Origin: Ovis canadensis
Lineage: Eukaryota > Chordata > Mammalia > Artiodactyla > Bovidae
Length of the DNA: 64,000 nt
Direction: 5' to 3'
NCBI RefSeq assembly: GCF_042477335.2
Contig: NC_091248.1
Coordinates: forward strand, 119,868,501-119,932,500
The translations under genes were made by a program, and so were the position numbers. Positions 22,548 to 32,215 of the stretch are shown here, piece after piece. Within the stretch, counting starts at the first letter, position 1, and every line of letters starts with the position of its first letter. Below the pieces are notes generated by a model that worked only from the letters and a program-made list of their open reading frames with translations, ran no database searches and had not been told where the DNA came from.

Positions 22548-22765
22548 GCTTGCCTCGTAGTACAGTCAGTAAAGAATCTGCCTGCAATGTAGGGGACCTG
22601 GGTTCGATTCCTGAGTTGGGAAGATTGCCTGGAGAAGGAAATGGCAACCCACTCCAGTATTCTTGCCTGTGAAATCTCATGGACAGAGGAGCCTGTCAGG
22701 CTACAATCCATGGAGTTGCAAAGAGGGTCACAAGAGTCAGACACAACTTAGCGACTGAACCATTA
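22548..22765 (+). mobile_element. Bov-tA-type SINE
   Basis: Starts 'ggcttgcctcgtagtacag', B-box-like 'gggttcgattcctg', and ends 'gacacaacttagcgactg'. A small internal duplication is seen at 'aagagggtcacaagagtc'. Confidence 0.92.
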
Positions 22766-23225
22766 CCATAAATCTCTATAATATTCACAAGTATTTTAGC
22801 TTGTATTTCACTCAGGCTGTATCCTGTCTTCCTGAATTGAGGCCCAAAGCTCTGCAACTTAAAGTATTTTTAAGTTTATAAGACATGAGAAGAGTTTCAT
22901 TTGTAAGGAAAATAGTAGATGGTAGGAGTTGATATGAAACTGTATAATCAGATAAGTCTAATTTAAAAAACCAGCCTCACTATTAATAAGCTGTGTGTCT
23001 GGGGGAAAATTATTTAAACCCTCTGGTCCTTAGTCTTGTCAGTCCAAAGGTAGAGATAATAATAACTAGTCACTCTCAGGGTTCAGTCTATAGAGTCGGG
23101 CTGCTGGCATTTTCATCATGGCTTTATTATTTATACCTAATGAGAATCTTGAGTGTGTTACATAGCTTCTGTTTCATTCTCCTTACCTATGTGTAATACA
23201 CTAAGTCCTCACTTTTTACAACTTA

Positions 23226-23337
23226 AAGGGGAAACAGTGACAGATTTTATTTTCTTGGGCTCCAAGATCACTGCAGATGGTGACTGCAGCCATTAAAAAA
23301 TGCTTGTTCCTTGGAAGAAAAAGTATGACCGACCTAG
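23226..23337 (+). mobile_element. Short internal BovB fragment, sense
   Basis: About 110 bp matching BovB internal sequence ('ctgcagatggtgactgcagcc'-type block, 'aaaaagtatgaccgaccta'), immediately abutting the 3' end of an antisense BovB. It could be the inverted 5' piece of the same insertion (twin priming) or a separate fragment. Confidence 0.8.
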
Positions 23338-24518
23338 TTCAGTTCAGTTCAGTTGCTCAGTCATGTCTGACTCTTGTGACCCCATGAATCGCAGCATGCC
23401 AGGCCTCCCTGTCCATCACCAACTCCCAGAGTTCACTCAAACTCATGTCCATTGAGTTGGTGATGCCATCCAGCCATCTCATCATCTGTCGTCCCCTTCT
23501 CCTCCTGCCCCCAATCCCTCCCAGTATCAGGGTCTTTTCCAATGAGTCAACTCTTCGCATGAGGTGGCCAAATATTGAAGTTTCACCTTCAGCATCAGTC
23601 CTTCCAATGAACACCCAGGACTGATCTCCTTTAGGATGGACTGGTTGGATCTCCTTGCAGTCCAAGGGACTCAAGAGTCTTCTCCAGCACCACAGTTCAA
23701 AAGCATCAATTCTTTGGCGCTCAGCTTTCTTCACAGTCCAACTCTCACATCCATACATGACCACTGGAAATACCATAGCCTTGACTAGACGGACCTTTGT
23801 TGGCAAAGTAATGTCTCTGCTTTTTTTTTTTTTTTTTTAAATTTTTAGTTTTTTATTTTTTAAATTTTAAAATCTTTAATTCTTACATGCATTCCCATAC
23901 ATGAACCCCCCTCCCACCTCCCTCCCCAGAACATCTTTCTGGGTCATCCCCATGCACCAGCCCCAAGCATGCTGCATCCTGCGTCAGACATAGACTGGCG
24001 ATTCAATTCACATGATAGTATACATGTTAGAATGTCATTCTCCCAAATCATCCCACCCTCTCCCTCTCCCTCTGAGTCCAAAAGTCCATTATACACATCT
24101 GTGTCTCTTTCCCTGTCTTGCATACAGTGTCATCATTGCCATCTTCCTAAATTCCATATATATGTGTTAGTATACTGTATTGGTGTTTTTCTTTCTGGCT
24201 TACTTCACTCTGTCTCTGCTTTTTAATATGCTCTCTAGGTTGGTCATAACTTTTCTTCCAAGGAGTAAGCATCTTTTAATTTCGTGGCTGCAATCACCAC
24301 GTGCAGTGATTTTGGAGCCCGCACAAATAAAGTCTGACACTGTTTCCACTGTTTGCCCATCTCTTTGCCATGAAGTGATGGGACTAGATGCCACGATCTT
24401 CGTTTTCTGAATGTTGAGCTTTAAGCCAACTTTTTCACTCTCCATTTTCATCAAAAGGCTTTTTAGTTCCTCTTCACTTTCTGCCATAATGGTGGTGTCA
24501 TCTGCGTATCTTAAGGTT
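23338..24518 (-). mobile_element. BovB LINE 3' part, antisense, split by an L1
   Basis: 3' end at 23338 ('ttcagttcagttcag'), extending upstream to the RT YADD region near 24506-24518. Interrupted by the L1 3' end at 23826-24210. Confidence 0.93.
23826..24210 (-). mobile_element. Bovine-type L1 3' end, antisense, nested in BovB
   Basis: Antisense version of the element at 15669-16094: T-rich start, 'ccaagcatgctgcatcctg', 'ccctctccctctccctctg'. The target duplication 'tgtctctgcttttt' is at 23812-23825 and 24211-24224. Confidence 0.93.
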
Positions 24519-24785
24519 AGGTGTATTAAATGCATTTTTACTTGTGATATGTTCAATTTGTGATGAGCTTCCTTAGATGTAACCCATTGTCCAAGAAGTC
24601 TAGGAATATCTATATACTCTTACCATACAATCCAAAAATGAGCTCCAAATTTGCTCATTTGGATATTTACACAAATAAGTTGGAAACTTATGTCCAGACA
24701 GAAACCTGCACAGGTATGTTTACTGTGACTATATTTATAATTCCCCCAAATTGGAAGCAGCCAAGATGCCTATTATGGGTTGAAT
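24519..24785. other. Diverged L1-like or unassigned sequence
   Basis: AT-rich; phrases such as 'ttggaagcagccaagatgcc' are reminiscent of an L1 3' UTR in the sense direction, but I cannot set limits. Confidence 0.35.
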
Positions 24786-24960
24786 TGCATCCCTCAAAAT
24801 TCATTTGTTGAACTGCTAACTCCCAGTAGCACAGAATGTGAACTTGATTAGAAATAGATCAATGCCAATGTCATTAGTTAAGATGAGGTTATACTGGAGT
24901 AGGGTGAGCCCCATCCTACACAATTATGTAATTGTAATATGGAAAGGTTTAATGCGTGTG
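24786..24960 (+). repeat. Ancient LTR-like (MaLR-type) fragment
   Basis: Contains 'caaaattcatttgttgaact', 'agaatgtgaacttgatt' and 'gttaagatgaggttatactgg', a pattern I associate with old mammalian MaLR-type LTRs. Family uncertain. Confidence 0.45.
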
Positions 24961-25035
24961 CACACACATACATAATGTGGAACACACACACATAGATATT
25001 ATATAGATAGATATGCTATAGCTGAATATTCAGCC

Positions 25036-25312
25036 CTGTATTTTCATTGGAAGAACTGATGCTGAAGCTGAAGCTCCAATACTTTGGCCACCTGATGTGA
25101 AGAGCCAGCTCATTGTAAAAGACCCTGATACTGGGAAAGACCAAGGGCAGGAGTAGAAGAGAGTGACTGAGGATGAGAAGGTTGGATGGCATCACCAACT
25201 TAATGGACATGAATTTGAGCAAATTCAGGGAGATGGTGAAGGAAAAGGAAGCCTGGCGTGCTACAGTCCATGGTCGCAAAGAGTCGGACACAGATTAGTG
25301 ACTTAACAACAA
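25036..25312 (+). mobile_element. BovB 3'-end fragment, sense
   Basis: From 'tcattggaagaactgatgc' to 'gtgacttaacaacaac', the typical BovB 3' end. 5'-truncated. Confidence 0.9.
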
Positions 25313-25439
25313 CAAATGTTATATACGTATTCAGAAAAAGGTAGTAGGATAGTTTATTTATTAAAACATGATTTACTCAATAAGAATATATAGAGATATT
25401 CATGTATATACACAGAGAACTTCTATATTAATACAATAG

Positions 25440-27083
25440 AAATCTATAATAATATTTAGCTTTAGGAGATGGATCAGTAGAATCAAACAAATGGGGAGAG
25501 GGACATTTAAATTTTAGCCTGGGTCCTTCCATGTGAAATTTTAATTTTGATCTGTGCTAATTTTATGAAAAATGACAGTTGGTTTTGAAAGTGTAAAAAA
25601 TAAATATTTAAAATATGATTTTGCTATTTTACTAAGCATCCCAAGCATGTTCACTTCTATGTTTTTTAAAAATCTTTTTTATCAGTCCTCAATGTTGTTT
25701 CTAAACCAGTTATCCCTCAATTCAAGCTGATGAGGGAGGTTACCCAATCGCATTTGGAGACCTAGCGGGGAATGTATGGCTGGACAACCCCACTTGGAAT
25801 ACATGGGGGTTAGAGAGATGGGAATGGGCTGTGGGATTAACAGGTGTGCGGTGGAGTAGGTCGCAGATCCTCTCAGTTCATCTCTGACCAGGATGTGTAA
25901 CTGTGGCCAGGAGGGTGTGTGGTACAGAGAGGGCAGAGGTCATCTGGGAAAGATGGGCTTCATGCAGCCCTGGAGATGAATAGAGAATCTGGACAGATGT
26001 CCACTTGGTGGCCTCTTAGGTTCTCGACAAGTGTCTTGAATCTGCTGGTGGGTTCACAGCTTCAGGGTGGCTTAGGCTCCATAGGGCTCCGTGCAGTCAG
26101 GGAGAAGCACATAGCAGCTGAGTTGGCTGACTGTTGACAGCTGGGATTGTGTGGTGGTGTGTAAGGGCCTGGGAGGGAGGCAGCTGGTTGTTGAGAAGTT
26201 CCTGACTGGGAACTTTCAAGTGTGCCCACTGCACAAAACTTAAACTTCCATGGTCTCCAACTTGATTAGCCTCAGGAGGGAAGAGTGAAAGTTTCTTCAG
26301 CCTTTCCTTGACTGCCTCCCTAGTGTGCATCTGCTTGTGAGAATTGTTCCTTAGTGAATAACCATCCTTGGGGACAGACTAGGGAGAGGAGGAAAGAGGC
26401 AGAGAGAACGAGAGCCAGGGAGACAGCCTGGTGCTGGATCCTTCTCAGCACCATTGTTTCTGGACTTCTTCAAGTTTCTGGGTGTGGCCAGTTGTTCCTC
26501 ATTGTGGGTGCAGATAGCAGAATCAGACTGTCTGCCAAATATTGCTTCCTACTAGCTTTACAGGGGCTGGGCTGAGGTGACGCCTAAAGGGTGGTAGAAG
26601 TTACATTCTGTCTCCTCTGGAGGTGAGTGTCTTCCAAGCGATTTCCCTCTGTGAAAAGCATCACCATGGGAAGTCCTGAGCTGAGCTGCCTCCTGCAACA
26701 AGGCTGACGAGTGAACTGAGAAAGCTGCAGAGGAGACGAGCTGCGCATCAGACCTTCCCTCCGTAGCAAGGAGCAGGTTGAGGGGTGTAGGCCCAGCCCT
26801 CTGCCTGCGAGAGCTAAGACCCTACCCTCTCTTTTCTCACTATCTCTTCCTTATTCACTTGCCATTTGTAAGGGATCTGCAGCAAGAAAGACCACAGGCT
26901 AACTGGACAATGGTTTAGAGAAGACTGAGTGAAGGGAAAGCTAGTCAGATGAGACATCATTTATCGTATGGTTCTTTATCTACTAATGGATCTATTCGGT
27001 GTATGATATTTACAGAGCACACATGTTGTCAGACTCTCTTCCTGTCACTTGTTGTGATATAAGAATACTAAAGAATGTGCCCT
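25440..27083 (+). repeat. OR9A-cluster intergenic module, copy 1 (type II)
   Basis: Collinear with 50460-51915 and 61436-62993. Shared blocks include 'gagagatgggaatggg', 'tctgaccaggat', 'gagaatctggacaga', 'gagaagcacatagcagctg' and 'attgtcagactctcttc'. It lies upstream of OR9A4. It has short chance ORFs on both strands but no convincing coding potential. Confidence 0.85.
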
Positions 27084-27089
27084 CAAGGT

Positions 27090-28057
27090 TCGGTTCAGTT
27101 CAGTTCAGTCACTCAGTCGTGTCCGACTCTTTGTGACCCCATGAGCTGCAGCACGCCAGGCCTCCCTGTCCTTCACCTACTCCCAGAGTTCACTCAGACT
27201 CACGTCCATTCAGTCGGTGATGCCATCCAACCATCTCATCCTCTGTCGTCCCCTTCTCCTCCTGCCCCCAATCCCTCCCAGCATCAGGGTCTTTTCCAAT
27301 GAGTCAACCCTTCACACGAGGTGGCCAAAGTACTGGAGTTTCAGCTTTAGCATCATTCCTTCCAAAGAACACCCAGGACTGATCTCCTTTAGAATGGACT
27401 GGTTGGAGCTCCTTGAAGTCCAAGGGACCCTCAAGAGTCTTCTCCAACACCACAGTTCAAAAGCATCAATTCTTTGGTGCTCAGCCTTCTTCACAGTCCA
27501 ACTCTCACATCCATACATGACCACGGGAAAAACCATAGCCTTGCCTGATGGACCTTTGTTGGCAAAGTAATGTGTCTGATTTTCAATATGCTATCTAGGT
27601 TGGTCATAACTTTTCTTCCAAGGAGTAAGTGTCTTTTAATTTCATGGTTGCAGTCACCATCTGCAGTGATTTTGGAGCCCAAAGATATAAAGTCTGACAC
27701 TGTTTCCACTGTTTGCCCATCTATTTGCCATGAAGTGATGGGACCAGATGGCATGATCTTCATTTTCTGAATGTTGAGCTTTAAGCCAACTTTTTCACTC
27801 TCCTCTTTCACTTTCATCAAGAGGCTGTTTAGTTCTTCTTCACTTTCTGCCATAAGGGTGGTGTCATCTGCATATCTGAGGTTATTGATATTTCTCCCGG
27901 CAATCTTGATTCCAGCTTGTGCTTCTTCCAGCCTAGCATTTCTCATGATGTACTCTGCATGTAAGTTAAATAAGCAGGGTGACAGTATACAGCCTTGAAG
28001 TACTCCTTTTCCTATTTGGAACCAGTCTGTTGTTCCATGTCCAGTTCTGTTGTTTTG
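27090..28057 (-). mobile_element. BovB LINE 3' part, antisense
   Basis: 3' end near 27091, extending through the RT region ('YADD' complement near 27872) to about 28050. Target duplication 'gccctcaaggt' (27079-27089) against 'gccttcaaggt' (28058-28068). It inserted at the edge of the intergenic module; the corresponding site is empty at about 51908-51918. Confidence 0.94.
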
Positions 28058-28068
28058 GCCTTCAAGGT

Positions 28069-28571
28069 ACTTAATTCTAATGAAGGGATTTTGATTGGGA
28101 TGGGATTTGATTTTGATGGGATTTTGATGATAAATGAATAAACAAGTAAAAGCGTGATAGATATCAGATATTGATTAGAGCCAAGTGAAAGCCATCTGGT
28201 TGCAGAGGAATTGTAATCTCAGAGGTAGAAATGATCAACTAGAAACTGGCCAGGTTTTTCCTGCATAGAGGAGACATATTCAGTAAAGGCAGAGATGGAA
28301 GATCATGTTTATCATAAAAGTAAAGAGGAAGACATGGATAATTCATTGTAGGGAGCCAGCTCCCCCTAAATCAGAGAAGTACTTTGTTTCAAAAATAGCT
28401 TTTATCTCATGACAATGTTTTGGATTGATCCAAATTCCCAACAGCATGCCCAAAATGACAAATATAAGAGGCAACAAATTTAAAATGAACGTAATTGAAA
28501 TGGAGCCTGTTTTTAGCAGATACAGAGGAAAGAAGTAACTATGTCTGGCTGTGATTAACTGGGAATTCTGT
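28069..28571 (+). repeat. 5' flank of OR9A4, homologous to the flanks of the other OR9A copies
   Basis: The segment 28240-28360 ('aactggccaggttttt..ctgcatagaggagaca', 'gcagagatggaagat') is collinear with 52520-52650 and 58540-58690. It belongs to the duplicated OR9A unit and would contain the promoter and 5' exon if expression follows the usual OR layout; no TATA or 5' exon was identified. Confidence 0.7.
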
Positions 28572-28771
28572 CTCACAGGCTCCTCTGGTGGCTGAGGAGG
28601 TAAAAAATCTGCCTGTAATGCAGGAGACCCAGGTTTGATCCCTGGATCTGGAAGATGCCCTGGAGAAGGGAATGGCAACCCACTCTAGTATCCTTGCTTG
28701 GAGAACTCCATGGACAGAGGAGCCTGACGGGCTCCATCGGGTTGCAGAGTCTGACACAACTGAGTGACTAA
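28572..28771 (+). mobile_element. Bov-tA-type SINE in the OR9A4 5' flank
   Basis: From 'ctcctctggtggctgagg' to 'acacaactgagtgactaac'. Absent from the corresponding position upstream of the 59.5-kb OR gene. Confidence 0.9.
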
Positions 28772-29176
28772 CATTTTTTTTGTCTTATAACTGTTTACGT
28801 ACAGCAGTTTTTGCAGGACATGGACAAAACAGGCACAGAAGACAATTTAGGGCATTCAGAATGGAAGGGGTCATTGTATAAATGAGCATGTTGCGTTCCA
28901 GAAAGTAGATAGGGTAACAGGTGAGAGCAAAGCTGTGAACTGAGAGGCAAGGGTGCCTATTGGGGACGGTGGGTTTTCATGCCTAGGGTGGTATTGGTGA
29001 CCAGTGCTCATCTTTTTGGACCTATGTTATTATCTTAATATATTACATGTTCCTTCATGAAGTATCTACTATTAACTTTGTGTAGAAAATAGTCATGTTG
29101 TAGAGCCTAGGAGTAGGGTGTATTTCCTCAAGTTGAAAATGTTTTTCGTCTTTCTGAGGTTAGAAGTATGTTTTCT

Positions 29177-29192
29177 CTCCCTTGCTCTCTAG
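29177..29192 (+). promoter_or_regulatory. Predicted splice acceptor just upstream of the OR9A4 start codon
   Basis: Pyrimidine tract 'ctcccttgctctctag' ends at 29192, 29 bases before the ATG at 29222. The second intact OR gene has the matching 'cctttgccctccag' ending at 59538, 30 bases before its ATG. OR genes usually have a single coding exon preceded by non-coding 5' exons. This supports starting translation at 29222 and not at the in-frame ATG 29168, which would lie in the intron. Confidence 0.7.
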
Positions 29193-29221
29193 ACCTCACA
29201 AGGAACAAAAGTCCAAGCTAC

Positions 29222-30166
29222 ATGTTGGGGAATCACTCCAGTGCCACTGAATTCTATCTCCTTGGCTTCTCTGGATCTAGAGAACTACGCCATATCCTCT
29301 TTGCTACCTTCTTCTTCTTCTACTCAGTGACATTAATCGGTAACACAGTCATCATTGTGATTGTCTGTCTTGATAAACGGCTGCAGTCTCCCATGTATTT
29401 CTTCCTTGGTCATCTCTCGGCCTTGGAGATCCTGGTGACCACCATTGTCGTCCCCGTGATGCTCTGGGGGCTGCTGCTCCCTGGGATGCAGGCAATATCT
29501 CTGGCTGCATGTGTCACCCAGCTCTTCCTGTACCTTGCTCTGGGAACCACAGAGTTTGCCCTGTTGGGAGCGATGGCTGTGGACCGTTACGTGGCCGTCT
29601 GTAACCCCCTGAGGTACAACGTCATTATGAACAGCCGCACCTGCAACTTGGTGGTAATTGTGTCATGGTTGTTTGGGGTCCTTTTTCAAATTTGGCCAGT
29701 TTATGCCACATTTCAGCTTTCCTACTGCAAATCAAATGTGGTGGACAATTTTTTCTGTGACCGAGGGCAATTGCTCAAACTATCCTGCGATAATACTCTT
29801 TTCATGGAATTCATCCTCTTCTTAATGGCTGTTTTTGTTCTTTTTGGTTCTTTGATCCCTACAATTGTCTCCTACACCTGCATCGTCTCCACCATCCTCA
29901 AGATCCCCTCGGCCTCCGGCCGCAGGAAAGCCTTCTCTACGTGTGCCTCCCACTTCACCTGTGTTGTGATTGGTTACGGCAGCTGCTTGTTCCTCTACGT
30001 GAAACCCAAGCAAACGCAGGCCACGGACTACAACAGGGTTGTTTCCCTGATGGTTTCCGTAGTCACTCCTTTCCTCAACCCTTTCATCTTCACTCTCCGG
30101 AACGACAAAGTCATAGAAGCACTTCGGGACAGAGTGAAACAGTGCTGTCATCTGTTCAGAAACTAG
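29222..30166 (+). CDS. OR9A4: Olfactory receptor, family 9 subfamily A, OR9A4-like
   Basis: Seven-helix odorant receptor of the cilia membrane of olfactory neurons, coupling to the olfactory G protein and adenylyl cyclase. 314 residues, one exon. Visible landmarks: N-glycosylation site Asn4 (NHSS), GN at 40-41 in TM1, PMYFFL (57-62) in TM2, Cys97 at the top of TM3, MAVDRYVAVCNPLRY (118-132) at the TM3/loop 2 border, SY in TM5, KAFSTCASH before TM6, and PFLNPFIFTLRN in TM7 (Phe in place of the usual Tyr of NPxxY). The sequence tracks remembered human OR9A4 to the C-terminal 'LFRN'. The frame is intact. Upstream in-frame ATG 29168 is rejected because a conserved acceptor lies between. Downstream, a Bov-A2 SINE sits between the stop and the first AATAAA. 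Confidence 0.95.
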   Translation: MLGNHSSATEFYLLGFSGSRELRHILFATFFFFYSVTLIGNTVIIVIVCLDKRLQSPMYFFLGHLSALEILVTTIVVPVMLWGLLLPGMQAISLAACVTQLFLYLALGTTEFALLGAMAVDRYVAVCNPLRYNVIMNSRTCNLVVIVSWLFGVLFQIWPVYATFQLSYCKSNVVDNFFCDRGQLLKLSCDNTLFMEFILFLMAVFVLFGSLIPTIVSYTCIVSTILKIPSASGRRKAFSTCASHFTCVVIGYGSCLFLYVKPKQTQATDYNRVVSLMVSVVTPFLNPFIFTLRNDKVIEALRDRVKQCCHLFRN

Positions 30167-30187
30167 TCTTGCCCTAAAGCTTTTTAT

Positions 30188-30461
30188 TCCTGAGAAGGCA
30201 ATGGCACCCCACTCCAGTACTCTTGCCTGGAAAATCACATGGACGGAGGAGCCTGGTGGGCTGCAGTTCGTGGGGTCGCTGAGTTGGACACGACTGAGCG
30301 ACTTCACTTTAACTTTTCACTTTCATGCATTGGGGAAGGAAATGGCAACCCACTCCAGTGTTCTTGCCTGGAGAATCCCAGGGACGGGAGAGCCTGGTGG
30401 GCTGCTGTCTGTGGGGTCGCACAGAGTTGGACACGACTGAAGCGACTTAGCAACAGCAGCA
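30188..30461 (+). mobile_element. Bov-A2 dimeric SINE in the OR9A4 3' UTR
   Basis: Two tandem SINE halves, each with 'aatggca-cccactccagt..tcttgcctgg', ending 'cgacttagcaacagcagc'. The perfect 14-bp target duplication 'ctaaagctttttat' is at 30174-30187 and 30462-30475. It begins 22 bases after the stop codon, so it would be transcribed as part of the mRNA. Confidence 0.96.
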
Positions 30462-30662
30462 CTAAAGCTTTTTATATGGAAGAATACATTCTGAATTCTA
30501 GAATGGTCTGAAAAGCATTTTGAACCGGAGCCTATCATCATCAAATAATCTGTGTGCAACAGAACTCTTTTATATTATGGCCATGGTGTTTATCATTATA
30601 GGTTGTTATATAAAAATTCACTTTATTTTATATATATATATTTCACTTATGGTACATTTCAC

Positions 30663-30668
30663 AATAAA
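30663..30668 (+). terminator. Candidate polyadenylation signal of OR9A4
   Basis: AATAAA in 'catttcacaataaaatg'. The same context with AATAAA follows the OR pseudogene (49756-49761) and the second intact OR (60713-60718), at equivalent distance once SINEs are discounted. Confidence 0.55.
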
Positions 30669-30719
30669 ATGTTTTAAAATTAGATGTAATAATAATATAT
30701 GTGATATTTAGGTTTCTGA

Positions 30720-31642
30720 AGAGGAGAGTATCAGAAATATATTCTCTGGCTCCAGAATTGAATAACTACTTGATTCCAGGTTCTTGAATCATCGTCTCAT
30801 AAATTGTCCTTATCTTTATATCCTCTGACTGTGGGAAGCTCCCTATTCCTTCTCTGGCTCCAGCATATTCTCTTGTTTTCCTATCCCAAAGTCCTGTGGC
30901 CTGAATACTTCTCTGCACATTTTCTTGGCTGGCTGTGAGCTCAGTGCACAGTCTGATACCTGTACAGTTTCAGGGGTGGCTGTTGTTTAGGTGCAGACAC
31001 ACCTCTCTAATCTGTGGGCTTTCTCAGGGTGTGGGAGGAAGGGCTGAGCAAGGAGTTCTCCCACCTGCTGGCCCCCAGGTTGTGCTGCCCGCCAGGAGCA
31101 GGTGGGTCAGCAGAGCTGCTGTGCCCAAGCTGGAATGGAGGGGAGAGCTGGCCTTGCTGGGTGGCTGCACTGAGGGGAGTGCAGGAGTGGAGGAAGAGGC
31201 AGCCTTTGTCCCCTCCCTGTATTTCTCACATTCTGCCATCCCTTCAAGGTCCCTGCTTCCTGTCCCTTCGTTTGTTCATCCTCTCCTGGCCGCTTTCTCT
31301 CCTGATTCCTCTCTATAGTTCTCTTTCTGTGGTTCCAGGTCTTTGATTCATCTCTGGGTCCTTCTTTTCCCTTCCCTTCCTTCACCCCGAGTTTACCACA
31401 CTAGTATCCAGACTTCCACAGAGATGTCTCATGCCTCCCTTATAGCACTGGCAACCTCAACACTCCCCTAATCAGCACCCTCTACCCCAGTCCTAATCCA
31501 TCTCCCCATTTCTCATGTCATTAGCACAATGTTATCAGCGTTTTTGTTACAGTGTCTTTATAATAACAACATTGATGGCAATGAGATATCTATAGGTGGC
31601 TGGTTAAATAAATTCTGTTGCATCTGTATAATAAAATAATTT
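30720..31642. other. Intergenic, nothing assigned
   Basis: A relatively GC-rich patch at 31000-31210 has overlapping chance ORFs (up to 127 codons on +) without recognisable domains or splice context. Pyrimidine-rich from 31210 to 31500. Confidence 0.45.
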
Positions 31643-32215
31643 TTTGTTCAGTCGCTCAGTCATGTCCGACTCTTTGTGACCTCATGGGCTGCAGCACACC
31701 AGGTTTCACTATCTCCTGGAGTTTGCAAAACTCCTGTCCATTGTGTCGATGATGCCATCCAACTATCGCATCTTCCGTTAGCCCCTTCTCCTCCCGCCTT
31801 CAATCTTCCCCAGCATCAGGGTCTTTTCCAGTGAGTCAGCTCTTCACATCAGGTGACCAACGTATTGAAGTTTCAGCTTCAACATCAGTCCTTCCAATGA
31901 ATATTCAGGACTGCTTTCCTTTAGGATTGATTGGTTTGATCTCCTTGCTGTCCAAGGGACTCTCAAGAGTCTTCTCCAGCACCACAATTTGAAAGCATCA
32001 GTTCTTCAGTCCTCAGCCTTCTTTATGGTCCAATTCTCACATCCGTACACGACTACTGGAAAAGTCATAGCTTTGACTATATGAACCTTTGTCGACAAAG
32101 TGATATCTCTGCTTTTTAGTATGCTGTCTAGATTTCTCATGCTTTCCTTCCAAGGATCAGTGTCTTTTAGTTTCATGGCTGCAGCCACCATGTGCCGTGA
32201 TTTTGGAGCCCAAGA
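31643..32215 (-). mobile_element. BovB 3'-end fragment, antisense
   Basis: From 'gttcagtcgctcagtcatg' to 'gccgtgattttggagccc', a 5'-truncated antisense BovB with moderate decay. Confidence 0.92.

Noticed and set aside
29168-29221. In-frame upstream ATG giving an 18-residue extension of OR9A4
   Set aside because: A pyrimidine tract and AG acceptor lie within the extension, the second OR has the same acceptor, and OR9A proteins start at the MLxNxSS motif.
31000-31346. Overlapping + and - ORFs of 90-127 codons in a GC-richer patch
   Set aside because: Multiple frames open on both strands at once, with no domain and no splice context: composition effect.
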